A stretch of 64,000 bases of DNA from Leuctra nigra. Lineage: Eukaryota; Arthropoda; Insecta; Plecoptera; Leuctridae. The first letter of the stretch is position 1. Each line of letters starts with the position of its first letter. Positions 30,723 to 42,136 of this stretch are shown piece after piece. Under the pieces are notes generated by a model. It worked only from the letters and a program-made list of their open reading frames with translations, searched no databases and was not told where the DNA came from. The DNA is taken from contig OW203769.1 of NCBI GenBank assembly GCA_934045905.1, positions 31,871,345 to 31,935,344 of the forward strand, in the 5' to 3' direction. Position numbers and translations under genes: made by a program.

Positions 30723-31971
30723 CTGAAGGTCGACAGAGAATTGGGATGTGTGATGTGAACGTCGCTCCTCCAGTATAAAACCGTCACAAGTCGTTTTTCA
30801 TAGTTTTGAGTAAAAGAGAAACCAAGTCAATTTCTGTCGGTATTTTAAACAAATTATCACGTAATTTTCGTCGCATCTAATATAGGTAGTACAATATATT
30901 TCTATATCATTATGCAGCCAAAATTTGATTTATGTCATTCAGAATATTGTTATAGTGAACACTGAACCATTGATTGACAATGGTAAATTTAGAGCAATTA
31001 TGCAAATAATAGACTGCAACAAATATTTTGTGGCAATTAGAATTGCAATTTTTAAGATTCAGGTTTTTGCGCTGATGACAGCTTCATAACTAAACTAGTC
31101 AAAAAAGATTGTTTGTCTTTCCTGCACAATTTGTTAAGGTACAAAACACGATCGAGTAGTGAAAGTTTGAAAACGAAAGGAGAAGAAACCGATGAGTCTC
31201 CTCATTGCCTTCAACTTACCGTCGCGTCATGGTGATGGTGTCTTCGGCGCGCTCTGGACTCAGATATCTGGACTAGCGCTAAGCCCACTGAAAGTAAATC
31301 ATTTTTAAGACGAAAAGTTTAGGAAAACCCGAGGATCAGATTTCAAGGTTAATATTTTGTACCTCATAAACTCTGAACACTGAGGTAAAATATCTGGGAA
31401 CATTTTATACATTATAGTGACAGTATGCAAGCGCTGGTCCAAGTTTTAGAAAATTGAGAGAGACAAATTATTCCATAAGTGGGTGTAACTTTGATAGGAT
31501 GTTCACATTGTCAGTCTGATTCAATCACTTTCTGATTAAATCAGTCTGATCACTTTTTCATTTTTGCTTATTGCATCGTTAATTAGGCGCCGGTTATTCA
31601 ACAAAACCGTCCAAAACTATGAAATTTCCGACGATTGGAGACCAAACCCGCGAACCAATTGATCCCAAATTTTAATCATGATTAGATACAAGACAAACTT
31701 AGGGTTATCACTTGGCACATTTTTTAAATTAAATTTCATATTGCAACCAGCGAGACAAGAAAATAGACAATTTTTCACCAAAAATCAACTAAATATTACT
31801 AATTAACGAAGCAAAAATTAAAAATGTTTCAAGTGATAACCCTTAATTTGTCTTAAATCTAATCATGATTAAAATTTCAACATTGTGTCTCCAATCGTCT
31901 AAAGCTAACAATTGAAATGAACTAAATGAGAACTCACCTGCAATCAGGCCGATGACAGCGTGCAGTCTCAT
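29991..31971 (-). CDS. Secreted repeat protein gene, three exons, complete (277 aa), family unknown
   Basis: Exons: 31938-31971, 31220-31287 and 29991-30722. Splice sites are canonical (donors GTGAGT and GTAAGT; acceptors TTTACTTTCAG and GACCTTCAG) and phases agree (1, then 0). The product begins MRLHAVIGLIAVGLALVQIS, a clear signal peptide probably cut near residue 22-24, followed by RARRRHHHH. A helical segment with a dibasic PKRSR site follows. Residues about 78-134 are Thr/Ser/Trp-rich with TTxSWTTDxG repeats, and 138-180 are MLDGQD-based heptads. The tail (181-277) is acidic and Tyr-rich. There are only two cysteines after the signal peptide (74, 211). N-glycosylation sequons at 51, 67, 76, 260 and 268 fit a secreted glycoprotein. 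GC-rich third positions contrast with the AT-rich introns. The repeat pattern resembles mucin-like or matrix proteins by composition only. Confidence 0.78.
30290..30415 (-). repeat. In-frame 21-bp coding repeat (six heptads)
   Basis: Six consecutive copies of a 21-bp unit (plus strand TCTTGTCCGTCCAGCATGCTG) encode [R/S/I]MLDGQD heptads. Substitutions are mostly in the first heptad position (R, S, I), while MLDGQD is invariant. The antisense ORFs over this block (30253-30684) are shadows. Confidence 0.9.
31220..31287 (-). CDS. Exon 2 of the secreted repeat protein
   Basis: 68 bp. Acceptor ATTTACTTTCAG, then TGGGCTTAG, and donor GTAAGT after GCGACG. Split codon G|TG gives V12. It encodes the rest of the signal peptide, RARRRHHHH and DAT. 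Nearer AG dinucleotides would introduce a stop or break phase, which selects this acceptor. Confidence 0.78.
31431..31903. mobile_element. Family A interspersed repeat, copy 3 (intronic)
   Basis: It lies in intron 1 of the minus-strand gene. It has the same TTTTAGAAAATTGAGAGAGA head, GGCGCCGGTTATTCAACAAA segment and AAACTTAGGGTTATCACTTG hairpin as copies 1 and 2. It fills most of the 650-bp intron. Confidence 0.78.
31938..31971 (-). CDS. Exon 1 of the secreted repeat protein
   Basis: 34 coding bases from ATG (31971) encode MRLHAVIGLIA plus one base, then GTGAGT. The only ATG between the TATA box and the donor is this one (context GCAACCATGA). Confidence 0.8.
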
Positions 31972-32008
31972 GGTTGCCGCGAATCAGATGTCGTCGACAC
32001 AGCCGCAG

Positions 32009-32016
32009 CTTTTATA
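32009..32016 (-). promoter_or_regulatory. TATA box of the minus-strand gene
   Basis: TATAAAAG on the minus strand lies 45 bp upstream of the ATG. Transcription would start about 30 bp downstream, near 31984-31987, where CATCTGATTC is a weak initiator. This leaves a 5' leader of roughly 13-16 nt. Confidence 0.7.
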
Positions 32017-32350
32017 ATCTCTCCCGTGACAAGTTCGCGATCGTCTTCGCACACAATATGTTTACATGTCCGTCACGGCGCGCGTGAAATAGTTGCAGTT
32101 GTTGATATTATGTCGACATGATCAACAAGTGCAAGTGCAGCCTGACGAAATGCATAGCGACCAGGCATGATTCGTGAATGCTCGTGAGTAGATAATAAAT
32201 ATTGTGATATTTTTTTTGTGGAGTCAGGAAGATACTATAGAGGTCACCTATGATACGTTACTGTTAATGCTTGGTAAGATTCAGTCCTATTTGACAAGTT
32301 CCCCGTATTCAGCGTTGAATCCAGGCATTGCTGAGGGGGGAGCCCACCCA

Positions 32351-32385
<35 letters not shown>

Positions 32386-32476
32386 AGGGAAAACATTCTA
32401 TTTTCACATACACTTTTTCTGTACTTCTCTCATTTCGCAAATAAGTCGCGTGTCTCTTTAAATTACAAAGATCTTC
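32017..32476. other. Intergenic DNA with C32 tract
   Basis: A run of 32 C residues at 32354-32385 is the longest homopolymer in the window. It lies about 340 bp upstream of the minus-strand TATA box, within GGGGGGAGCCCACCCAGTGC-type sequence likely belonging to an element. Confidence 0.6.
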
Positions 32477-32480
32477 TTAA

Positions 32481-32835
32481 GACGGCTGGGTAGTGAGTTT
32501 GACCTTGAAGAGTTTTTTAATCGATTTTTATCAATATCTTTTTCCAGTGTAATTGTTAACAAAATAGGGCTATGGACGTGAATTCAGAACAGTTCAATGA
32601 AAATAATTATAATAATAATTCGGGTTTAGAACCCGAAAATTACTAAATTTTCGGGTTCTAAACACCTGTTGGACACAATAAAACTAATAACTTATTCCAA
32701 ACTATGAAATTATTTTCATTGAACTGTTCTAATTTCACGTCCATAGCCCTATTTTGTTAACGATTACACAGGAAAAAGATATTGATAAAAATCGATTAAA
32801 AAACTCTTCAAGGTCAAACTCACTACCCAGCCGTC
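32481..32835. mobile_element. TTAA-flanked MITE (355 bp)
   Basis: Inverted repeats of about 130 bp start GACGGCTGGGTAGTGAGTTT and end with its mirror, CACTACCCAGCCGTC. Both ends are bordered by TTAA (32477-32480 and 32836-32839), the target preferred by piggyBac-type transposases. A GGGTTTAGAACCCG foldback sits in the loop. Non-coding. Confidence 0.85.
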
Positions 32836-32839
32836 TTAA

Positions 32840-33396
32840 AACAATTTTCACATCTCAAATCATATCTCATATTGGCAATGGATTTCTACATCTGATGCGA
32901 ATACCAGCTCACGGCATTTCATATTCTCCAGAACATCTTACAAACCCTACTTTTTCCCCTACTTTGACACCTTCTGCACTGTCAATCATGTCATTAGACC
33001 TCCTTTAGATGCAGATCTGACAGACCCAACATGATCTAAAATGATTTTAAACTAATCTAAGATACCTAGTCAGTTTTCAAAAATTTCGCTGCGCGGCAGC
33101 TTATCGAGGGGGGGGGGCAAACCCCCTTTCCTACCCCCTTCAGTCCACATTTAACAATAATGATTTTGACCCCCCCCCCCCCCCCCCCTCCGAGCTGAAA
33201 TGTTTGAATCCTACACTGCTCGTATTCATTCATAGCATACGACTCGAATCTCCGATGTCTTGTCTCTGTTTTGTTTTTTCTGTTTTCTTTTGTTTTTGCA
33301 GGGCGCTTATTCTCGAAACCGTCATCATCACGTCATAAGGTACAAACCTCCTTATGACATCATAACTTGGAGTTATGACACGATAACTGTTTAGCA
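32840..33396. other. Intergenic DNA with C19 tract
   Basis: C19 at 33170-33188. AATTTCGCTGCGCGGCAGC (33085-33103) is a GC motif also found in the 47968-48780 element. No gene. Confidence 0.45.
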
Positions 33397-33830
33397 CAGG
33401 GACGGCGCCGGGGGGCGAGAATTTTTCTGGCAAAGACTTCGTAAATGGGACGTAAATTGACTGTGACAAAAACTCTAATAACTCACTTATTTATACAAAT
33501 AGAACTCTGATTTCGAAGTGTAGTATACATACTGTGTTCTGACAGCTATTACATCAGTTAAATGAAGGATATATTAATAGTAAATATGCCCTATTTCAAG
33601 TATACAAAACTAAAAAAATTTACTCTAGAGAGTTTTCACGACCCCAATTTCATCTCAGAATTATCGTGAATGACATTTTAAAACATAATCTAGTTGGAGC
33701 AACCATTTATTTCACTTCAAAAATGTAAAAAATTGAATTGTATAAAAATAATTTTTTCTCCCATATACGAAGTCTTTGCCAGAAAAATTCTCGCCGCCGG
33801 GGGGGGGGGGGGGGGGGGGGGTACAGGTAG
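33397..33830. mobile_element. Inverted-repeat element with G23
   Basis: CGAGAATTTTTCTGGCAAAG (33416-33435) with ACTTCGTA is mirrored at about 33765-33795 (TACGAAGTCTTTGCCAGAAA). The GGACGGCGCCGGGGGG left edge resembles CAGGGACGGCGCC at 49061. A 23-G tract fills 33799-33821. Ends are not sharply defined. Confidence 0.55.
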
Positions 33831-33994
33831 GCGAGCGCCCATTCTCTGCCCTCCAAGAGATAATAGAATACACTTTTATGATTGTATTTGAATTTTATTG
33901 TTTGAGTATTTTTGATTAGATTATTAGGGTTTAACGGCGCGTCAACGACGAGGTTATATTGCGCACATTAATTTTTACTTTAATCTTTGTTGAA

Positions 33995-34365
33995 CATAAG
34001 TGGAGGACATGGGGAGGGGACGACCTAACGGGCCCGATCCGGAGGAGTCCAGCACTGGTGAGAAGGCCAGGCTGGAATGGGGACAGAGCGGAGGGTGTAA
34101 GGATTCGGGCCGGCGGAACCCGATTTCAGGGGGATCACCATCTCGAGGGGGAAGGCCGGCCCGAGGGGAGGGGAGGGGACCGCAAATTCAAGGGAGGACA
34201 TGGTTAGGCCAACCCTGGCTGCTCTTGGTCTGGACCTCACCACTGATCTGTCCGGCATGGGTAACCCTTACACATGAGCATATGCTCGCCGGCGTAGCTG
34301 CAATGGATCATTGGCCAACGCAAGCCCCACCACCGCGCTAAGGTGGCAGCCGTCGGTGCGGTGGG
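33995..34365. mobile_element. GC-rich retroelement-like fragment
   Basis: Related to 12640-12934: AAGGCCGGCCCGAGGGGAGG, CAAATTCAAGGGAGGACATG, GCAAGCCCCACCACCGCGCT. Short open frames exist on both strands, but no domain is recognisable. Possibly the 3' end of a LINE. Confidence 0.42.
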
Positions 34366-34577
34366 GAGTATTTTTGAATACGGATGTGAAGTGAAGTTCT
34401 GATTTTAGTATAATAAATATTTTATGAAAGTTGAGATGTTGTTGAAGACAAATGTACGGTATATTTTTTATGTGTGATGATTAGTTTTCAAGGATCGAAT
34501 TTACAAAGTTTGGTAGATTGTAGCTGTCCATGAAACACAACATGACGTCACACGCCGAGTCGGGCCGTATAGATAAT

Positions 34578-37500
34578 CCCAGAAAAAAACACTCCGTGTA
34601 AAAACGGCAGCCAAGTCTCTTTACTTCAAAAAAATTCAACACTGAAAAGGAGTGATATCAAAAAAGGAGCCAAGTCAATGACATTTCCAAATATTTAATC
34701 GTATTTTTGAAATAAAAGAATTAACACCGAGAAATACTTTACAAAAGGACTTGGCGCATCGTTTTTTTAAAGACATCATTCTATCCTAAAAGTAGAAAGA
34801 AATTTACAAATAGGTAGGTACATTTTCCTCTTTCTATTAGAGCCAGAATCTATTAATCAAGCTACTTTTAATAATGGCTATTTTATAGTTTTGTCAATGG
34901 CGATAGAAGAAAGATTTCATGCTGTAATAGATAAGTAATATAAGGATGGAAGAATTAAATAACAATTGGAAGTGGGCTCATACATATTCTTGCAGTACCT
35001 ACTGTTAATATGGTGATATTAGAAGGGAATCTTTTCATAATTTGATCTTGACTGAAGGAAATCATGAAACGTTGTCAAATAATTACTTACCATCTATGGA
35101 ACACTATTATATATTTTTGAAGTGTCAAGTGTATAAAGTTATTTTTTTTAATAGAAATACAATGTGACTTCACTGTGTACTTTGTGAAATGTATTGCTAT
35201 AAAATGCAGTAGAAATTTATTTCATGATGAGAAGGATTAACGCATTAGACTTACCTAATTAATATGTTGCCACGAAACAATATTACGAAGATAACTATTG
35301 TGTATTTATAGAAAACATAGGCAACAGTTTCATCGCGTATATATTCAAATAGAAAATATTTTACAGTAGGTATGTGTAATAAGTAATTGAAAGATGTTTC
35401 CCTATTATTCTAAAAATTCTTAATGACGGTTGTTTATAAATGGCATATGCTTATGAACAGAAAAATGTCTTTAAACTAGGAAAACGCTCAGTGTAACGCG
35501 TTGATGAGCGAGCACGGGTACGTGCAAATTCTCGAACCGGAAATGCGTACACAACGCACAGAAAACATATACATCCATATGGAATTGATTATGATATCAA
35601 CTTAAAAGTGTATGCTTTTCATCGAAACTTTAAAATAGCATCTAAGCACCTGGTTCATAAAGCAAATCAGAATCAATTTTCAATTGGCACTGGAAAACAT
35701 TCATTTCGATACTTCATTACTGACAGATATTAAAAATGTAAATAACTTCATACGTTCTTAACTGATTGGGATGAAATTTTGTAAAATAAGAGACAATATT
35801 GGTCTTAATGATCATGCAAAATATGAGTTTGATCAGAATTATCGAAGACCGTTTTCATTTTTCAGCCTATCAGGAGATATTTATTTAAATTTTAACCAAT
35901 GAATCTGAGTAACGCGTTGATGAGCGAGCACGGATACGCGCAACACCTCGAACCGAAATTCTGTCTATCGAAAATGTCATTAAAAGCCAATAATTCTAAA
36001 ATTTCGCCACAGATTTGTATAGAAATCTCAAAACATTCCTAAAATATTGGTCCAAATAACCATGCAAAGCTTTAAGTTGATCAATTGAACCTTTATGATT
36101 GAACTGTTCCGTGTTAATTTTCAAAAATCACAGGATCTCCTTCAAAAAATATACCTGAGACCACTCATATGATATAAGTGTGTCTACACAATATCAGATC
36201 GACTGTTAAACGGTCATTATCAGTTTCATTTGCGTTTGAAAGTTTCTGCTCTAACTACCTTGCCTTGAACTGAAGAGTCGAAGTCGCCGTGAATTTGACA
36301 GCCAACACGCTAATAGTCCGTAAAATGTCAATAACGTTTGGATTTAAACACAGATTAGTATGAAAATTGTCAAAAATGCAGATAATGTTGGACCCAACCA
36401 TCATGCGAAGTTATAAGTTGATCGTTCAATCGGTTATAGTTTAAATTTCTAAAAACACAGGAAAGATGGTTTTAAATTTTAACCAATGGGAGGATTTGGC
36501 TGAAACTTTGTTTGATTGGGTACAATGTTGGGGGTAATGACTTGTCAAAATTTCAATTTGATCAAAACAACCAATCGAAAGTTAATTTTTTTTAAATTTG
36601 AACCAATCAATGGATTTCAAAAAAATTAGGGTCTGCAACAATCAGAAATGTTACGTACATGTGTGCAAAATTTCAGCTCGATCGAAGAAAAACTCTGACC
36701 TGTATATCGTCAGTAACAGAAAAAAAAAAAAAACAAAAAAAAAAACAGAGATCCGTGCCAAAAGAGCCAAATGGAGACGCTCGCTTCGCTCGCTCAAAAA
36801 ACGATGCGCCAAGTCCTTTTGTAAAGTATTTCTCGGTGTTTATTCTTTTATTTCAAAAATACGATTAAATATTTGGAAATGTCATTGACTTGGCTCCTTT
36901 TTTGATATCACTCCTTTTCAGTGTTGAATTTTTTTGAAGTAAAGAGACTTGGCTGCCGTTTTTATACGGAGTGTTTTTTTCTGGGATATCACTTCTTTTG
37001 TTAGTTTATTCATACAGCTTGTAGCACATGTCCGAGCAAGGACTAATTTCTTTAAAAAAATACGCCTCAACCGATTTGGATAGGTACTAAGAAAAGTTGC
37101 GTTTGGTAAAAGATTAAAATGATTATCCAAAAAAAATAGCTTAGGTTTCGTTACAATCGGTCCAGCCGTTTTCGATATTTGACGTCACTTCCGGTTTTGA
37201 AATAGGGGCCGAAAATAATGTCTTCTTGAAATCATAATTAGAAGTCCTACAAAATTACATAATTTGATAACAATCGGTTTAGCCGTTTTCGATATATAAC
37301 GTCACTTCCGGTTTTGAAATGGCGGCCGAAAATAATGTCTTCTTGAATTCATAATTATTAGTCCTACATATTTCCAAAATTTGGTTGCAATCGGTACAGC
37401 CGTTTTCGATATATGACGTAAATTCATGTTTTAACAATGGCGGCCGAAAATAATGTCGTCTTTAATTCATAATTATTAGTCCTACACATTTCCAAAATTT

Positions 37501-39189
37501 GGTTGCAATTGGTACAGCCGTTTTCTATATATGACGTCACTTCCGGTTTTGAAATGGCGGTCGAAAATAATGTCGTCTTGAATTCATAATAATAAGTCCT
37601 ACATAATTGCATAATTTGGTTGCAATCGGTACAGACGTTTTCGATAACTGACGTCACTTCCGGTTTTAACAATGGCGGCCGAAAATAATGTCGTCTTTAA
37701 TTCATAATTATTAGTCCTACACATTTCTAAAATTTGGTTGCAATTGGTTCAGCCGTTTTCGATATATGACGTCACTTCCGGTTTTAACAATGGCGGCCGA
37801 AAATAATGTCGTCTTAAATTCATAATCAATATTCTTATGTCCTACATATTTACACAATTTAGTTCCAATCGGTACAGCCGTTTTCGATATATGACGTCGC
37901 TTCCGGTTTTAACAATGGCGGCCGAAAATAATGTCGTCTTAAATTCATAATTATTAGACCTACACATTTCCCAAATTTGGTTGCAATCAGTACAGCCGTT
38001 TTTGATACATGACGTCACTTCCGGTTTTAAAAATGGCGGCCGAGAACACTGCAACCTTGAATTTATAATTATTCACAATGTACGTTTACTAATATCTATT
38101 TAAAAGTATAAAGTGGTGAATTTAATGTCATTTAACATATTTATGACGTAATTCATCAATCATCATATTTATGACGTCATTTCCGGTATAGGTAATAAGA
38201 ATACAATCTAGTTTTATCTAGTTGATACTTCATGAACGACCATCTGAATTCATAATCCCTATATTTCCGTAAAATCGGTCATGCCGTTTGTAATATATGA
38301 CGTCACTTCCGGTTTCATTTAGTGGTTCCTGCCGCCATTTCCGGTACCGTTAATTTGTTTATTCATTTTTCCCAATTGATTTTTCAAATAAATAGTAGAA
38401 TGAATACGCAGGAGCTAGTTCAGTTGCAATCGGTACAGGCGTTTTAGATATATGACGTCACTTCCGGTTTCAGAAATGGCGGTCGAGAACACTGCAACCT
38501 TGAATTTATAAATTGAATTGTCTATATTACAATGTAAGTTAATTATGTACGTATTTTAAGTATAATTTGTTGAAATAAGTGAAATATTGCGTATTTATGA
38601 CGTCACTTCCGGTTTAGAAAATAAGAAAATAATTTTTGTTATTGATACTTCATAAAGATGACCATCTAAATCGAATGGCGCTAATTTCGTTCTAATCGGT
38701 TCAGACGTTTTTGAGATATGACGTCACTTCCGGTTTAAAAATGGCGGCACAAAAAATCACAAGAGGCAAGGTATCATCAGACGCCAAAAGTGCATATGTG
38801 GTAAAAATTTCAGGTTGATCGGTTCAGCCGTTTAGGCTGTGGCGGTGACAGCAACTTTTTCGGGAATCATATGAAGAAGAAGAAGAAGAAGAAGCAGATG
38901 AAAGCGGTGTAATTTCACGATTTTCACTGCCCTCTAGGTCGTAAACGGCATGACCGGTTGTTGTCGCGTGATGTATATGTAGTCAGGTGGGCCATAGCTC
39001 AAAATTAAGACATTTCACAACAATGTGAGATTTTCCATTGTTGAGATCCAGTAGGCCGAAAATGCTATGTTGTTGCTTACAGTAATAGTAGTTGGTCTGC
39101 TCCTCAGTTTATATAGGCATTTACGGTATGTTGAGTGACTGCATGAGTGTACGGTACAACTTGGCTGAGTGGAGCGACCGCTCCACTAG
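34578..39189 (+). mobile_element. Large ETS/CRE-motif element (family C), copy 2, 4.6 kb
   Basis: Same plan as copy 1: foldback arms 34578-34770 and about 36797-36990, then the repeat region, then the hairpin GTGGAGCGACCGCTCCAC and CTAG at 39186-39189. The central repeat is the longest in the window: about eight units of 117-118 bp from 37165 to 38040. TGACGTCACTTCCGG or close variants occur near 37180, 37532, 37649, 37767, 37892 and 38010, and more divergent units follow to 38740. A Helentron-like element (35475-36796) is inserted between the arms. Apparent minus-strand ORFs with KPEVTS(x)IENGCTDCNQI repeats are read-through of the array. Confidence 0.82.
35475..36796 (+). mobile_element. 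Helentron-like element (family B), copy 3, nested and composite
   Basis: Starts ACTAGGAAAACGCTCAGTGT and ends CGCTTCGCTCGCTCA. Copy 1 of family C gives the empty site (GTCTTT, seven A, CGATG). Here two A precede and five A follow the element, so insertion was between adjacent A residues, i.e. T^T on the other strand. It is 1.32 kb rather than 0.9 kb because a second head (GAGTAACGCGTTGATGAGCG) begins at 35907. This indicates a composite of a truncated and a nearly complete copy. Confidence 0.82.
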
Positions 39190-40324
39190 ATGTTAGCCAG
39201 AGCCGGTTCTATGCATCCCGTAACACAGGGGACACGGCGTGTGACGTACAGCTTGTTTTTGCAGAGGAGTGAAATGTCGAAAACTAATAAATTAAGTATG
39301 GGAAATTTATGAATTAAAAAATAATTAAAAAATCTCACATTACTCTTTGAGGCTATTCTGTATATAAACACCAAATCTCAACATTCACATATTCCCCATT
39401 ATGTAATCAAATAACACATATAGAATAATTCCCTAAATTACGGCATTCAAGCTAAAGGCTGTATATATAGATCAAACCTTTATTTGGTAGCTTGACAATC
39501 CACTCCTATTTTACCTATATGATATTCCAAATATATTTTTTACCCAAAAAGTAGTATTATCAGAGTCCAAAATTCGTTTCTATTGATTTAAAAATCCTAA
39601 AAAATCGTTGAGCCTATAACACCAAACTGTTGTGATGACTGTTCTGTTGTGTACTTTCAGCGGAAAAATTATGTACCCTTCATAAATAATTGAGGGGCCA
39701 CGTCGATGGACAAGTTTTGAAACCGGAAGTGACATATCTCGAAAACGGCTTGTTCGATTTGGACGAAACTGGAGTCAATGGATTTGGACGGTCAAGACAG
39801 AAGAACAATAAAACTGGGAAAAAAACAATTAACAACACCGGAATTGACGTCATAAATGTTCAACATCAATTTTTTGCTTTTCTGAACATGAGCAACTTAA
39901 CTTAGTTAACTAATACCTACATCATAGTTTCCAGTGTAAATAATCGTTAAAATGTTTATAAAACTGCTGTTTATGTATTTTCGCTGAGTGTTAATTATTT
40001 TTATGAAGCGATAAGCAAGGCATTAGCCGATGATTTTCATTGATAAAGCAACATGAGGCTACTGATTTCGAAACAAATCCTAACAATAATGTACAATATT
40101 AAGATATTCCATCCTCGAGCTAAATTCTAACAATTTACAAATGTTTTGTAATAATGCTATGGATGTTTTAAACGCACTAAAAACGCATGACCCATTTGAT
40201 CGGAAATCGTCAAAAATTTACTTTGATGAAAGGTAAACTGTGTCCTTTTGCTTCTATTGAATGTTAATAATATTATAAACCGTTAAGGCGCGTAAATGGG
40301 GTATTTTATTTAGATTTATTCCCT
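39190..40324. other. Intergenic DNA with shared segment
   Basis: 39470-39600 (ACCTTTATTTGGTA, CAATCCACTCCTATTTTA) matches 49240-49375. 39715-39735 has an isolated ACCGGAAGTGACATATCTCG resembling family C units. No gene. Confidence 0.4.
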
Positions 40325-41226
40325 CCCTTCCGCCAATGATAGAATATAGAATTATCCGTTCGCTAATGATAGAATGTATAATGCCCTGCCTTCAGTGATA
40401 GAATGTAGAATGCCTTGCCGTGAATGATAGAATGTAGAATGCCCTGCCGTCAATGATAGAATGTAGAATGCCCTGCCGTGAACGATAGAATGTAGAATGC
40501 CCTGCCGTCAATGATAGAATGTAGAAGTCCCTGCTGTCAATGATAGAATGTAGAATGCCCTGCAGTCAATGATAGAATGTAGAATGCCCTGCCGTCAATG
40601 ATAGAATGTAGAATGCCCTGCCGTCAATGATAGAATGTAGAAGTCCCTGCCGTCAATGATAGAATGTAGAATTCCCTCCCGTCAATGATAGAATGTAGAA
40701 TGCCCTGCCGTCAATGATAGAATGAAGAATGACCTGCCATCAATGATAGAATATAGAATTATCCGTTCGCTAATGATAGAATGTATAATATCCTGCCTTC
40801 AGTGATAGAATGTAGAATGCCCTGCCGTGAATGATAGAATGTAGAATGCCCTGCCGTCAATGATAGAATGTAGAATGCCCTGCCGTGAACGATAGAATGT
40901 AGAATGCCCTGCCGTCAATGATAGAATGTAGAAGTCCCTGCCGTCAATGATAGAATGTAGAATGCCCTGCAGTCAATGATAGAATGTAGAATGCCCTGCC
41001 GTCAATGATAGAATGTAGAAAACCCTGCCGTCAATGATAGAATGTAGAATGCTCTGCCGTAAATGATAGAATGTAGAATGCCTGCCGTCAATGATAGAAT
41101 GTAGAATGCTCTGCCGTCAATGATATAATGTAGAAGTCCCTGCCGTCAATGATAGAATGTAGAATGCCCTGCCGTCAATTATAGAATGTAGAATGCCCTG
41201 CCGTCAATTATAGAATGTAGAATGCC
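40325..41226. repeat. 29-bp satellite, about 31 units, with higher-order repeat
   Basis: The unit contains CCGTCAATGATAGAATGTAG plus AATGCCCTG. A variant pair with AGAATATAGAATTATCCG starts at 40341 and again at 40748, and the units after each occurrence follow the same variant order. A block of about 407 bp (14 units) has therefore been duplicated. Confidence 0.93.
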
Positions 41227-42136
41227 AACTCAAGCAACGACGTGTTACACAGCCTGATAAAAATCTCTTTTTTAATTAATTGAATAATACATTCCATTAG
41301 GTACCTGATTACTTTCTAGTTATTACCAATTACTTTTCTATTGCTTTACTTCAAGAATTATTTTTTTAACACCAATACTCTAGGCAGATTACTTGTTTTT
41401 AAATACTTTTACAAAAACTTTTACACTAACAGATTCCTTCTTTGAAAACTATTACGTATTCCATTTATTGAAATTTTTGAATTACAATTTATCTCGTAAC
41501 TTTGAACAGGTCTAATATTAAGAAACTTGATTACTCTTTTCACAGATTAATTCGAATCTGTGTAGAGAAGTGATTGCACTACAAGTTTCTCGCTTCAACA
41601 TGACCCATCTACAACGGTCACAATATTAATTTCAGCGGCGGTACTCATTGGTCGTCCTTCACCTTAACATAAAAATAAAAACAAAATGCATGCAATGTAA
41701 ACAAACGTCAAATGACTGCAATTGTTTCATTCTCACTATTTCTTAAGTCTGTTTACGATTATAATTAATTATAATATATAAACATCTCATTTCCCTCATT
41801 GGAGTCTGAATTAATTAATCTATAATTGTTTAATTCTTCTAGAGTAGTCATGCGTGTCCAATTACAACAACTGGACAAAAACCATGTTTCATTATGTTAA
41901 ATATTCAACGATCATCAATGCCAAGTATTGCACACTATCATCTAAGAAATGCATACTAGTATCATGATTATCATAATGTATTAGATTCCTACTGCCTATT
42001 TAACTCTGTGATATCGCTCACAACAGCCAATTGATCGTCGGGTTGGTCGGTTACAATGAGGCATATCGGATCAGTTTTCTTTGTGCTTCTAAGTGTCTGC
42101 GAACTTGGAATATGTGTGCTGCCAATGCGTAAGTAA
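41227..42136. other. AT-rich intergenic DNA, no feature seen
   Basis: No gene, array or inverted repeat recognised. Confidence 0.4.

Noticed and set aside
31220..31287. Alternative acceptors at about 31273 and 31259 for exon 2 of the minus-strand gene
   Set aside because: Joined to exon 1, the first gives an immediate stop. The second gives a phase incompatible with exon 3. The TTTACTTTCAG acceptor fits both sides.
34000..34341. 113-codon ORF as a coding gene
   Set aside because: GC-rich repeat with a relative at 12640-12934. Frames are not preserved between the two copies.
37424..38054. Minus-strand ORFs with KPEVTS..CTDCNQI repeats as a cysteine-repeat protein
   Set aside because: They are family C 118-bp units read in one frame. 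Stops and frameshifts interrupt them between units, and other copies do not keep the frame.
40325..41226. Possible CRISPR-like direct-repeat array
   Set aside because: Units are contiguous 29-bp repeats without unique spacers, in a eukaryotic context. The same applies to the 11-, 21-, 26- and 35-bp arrays.
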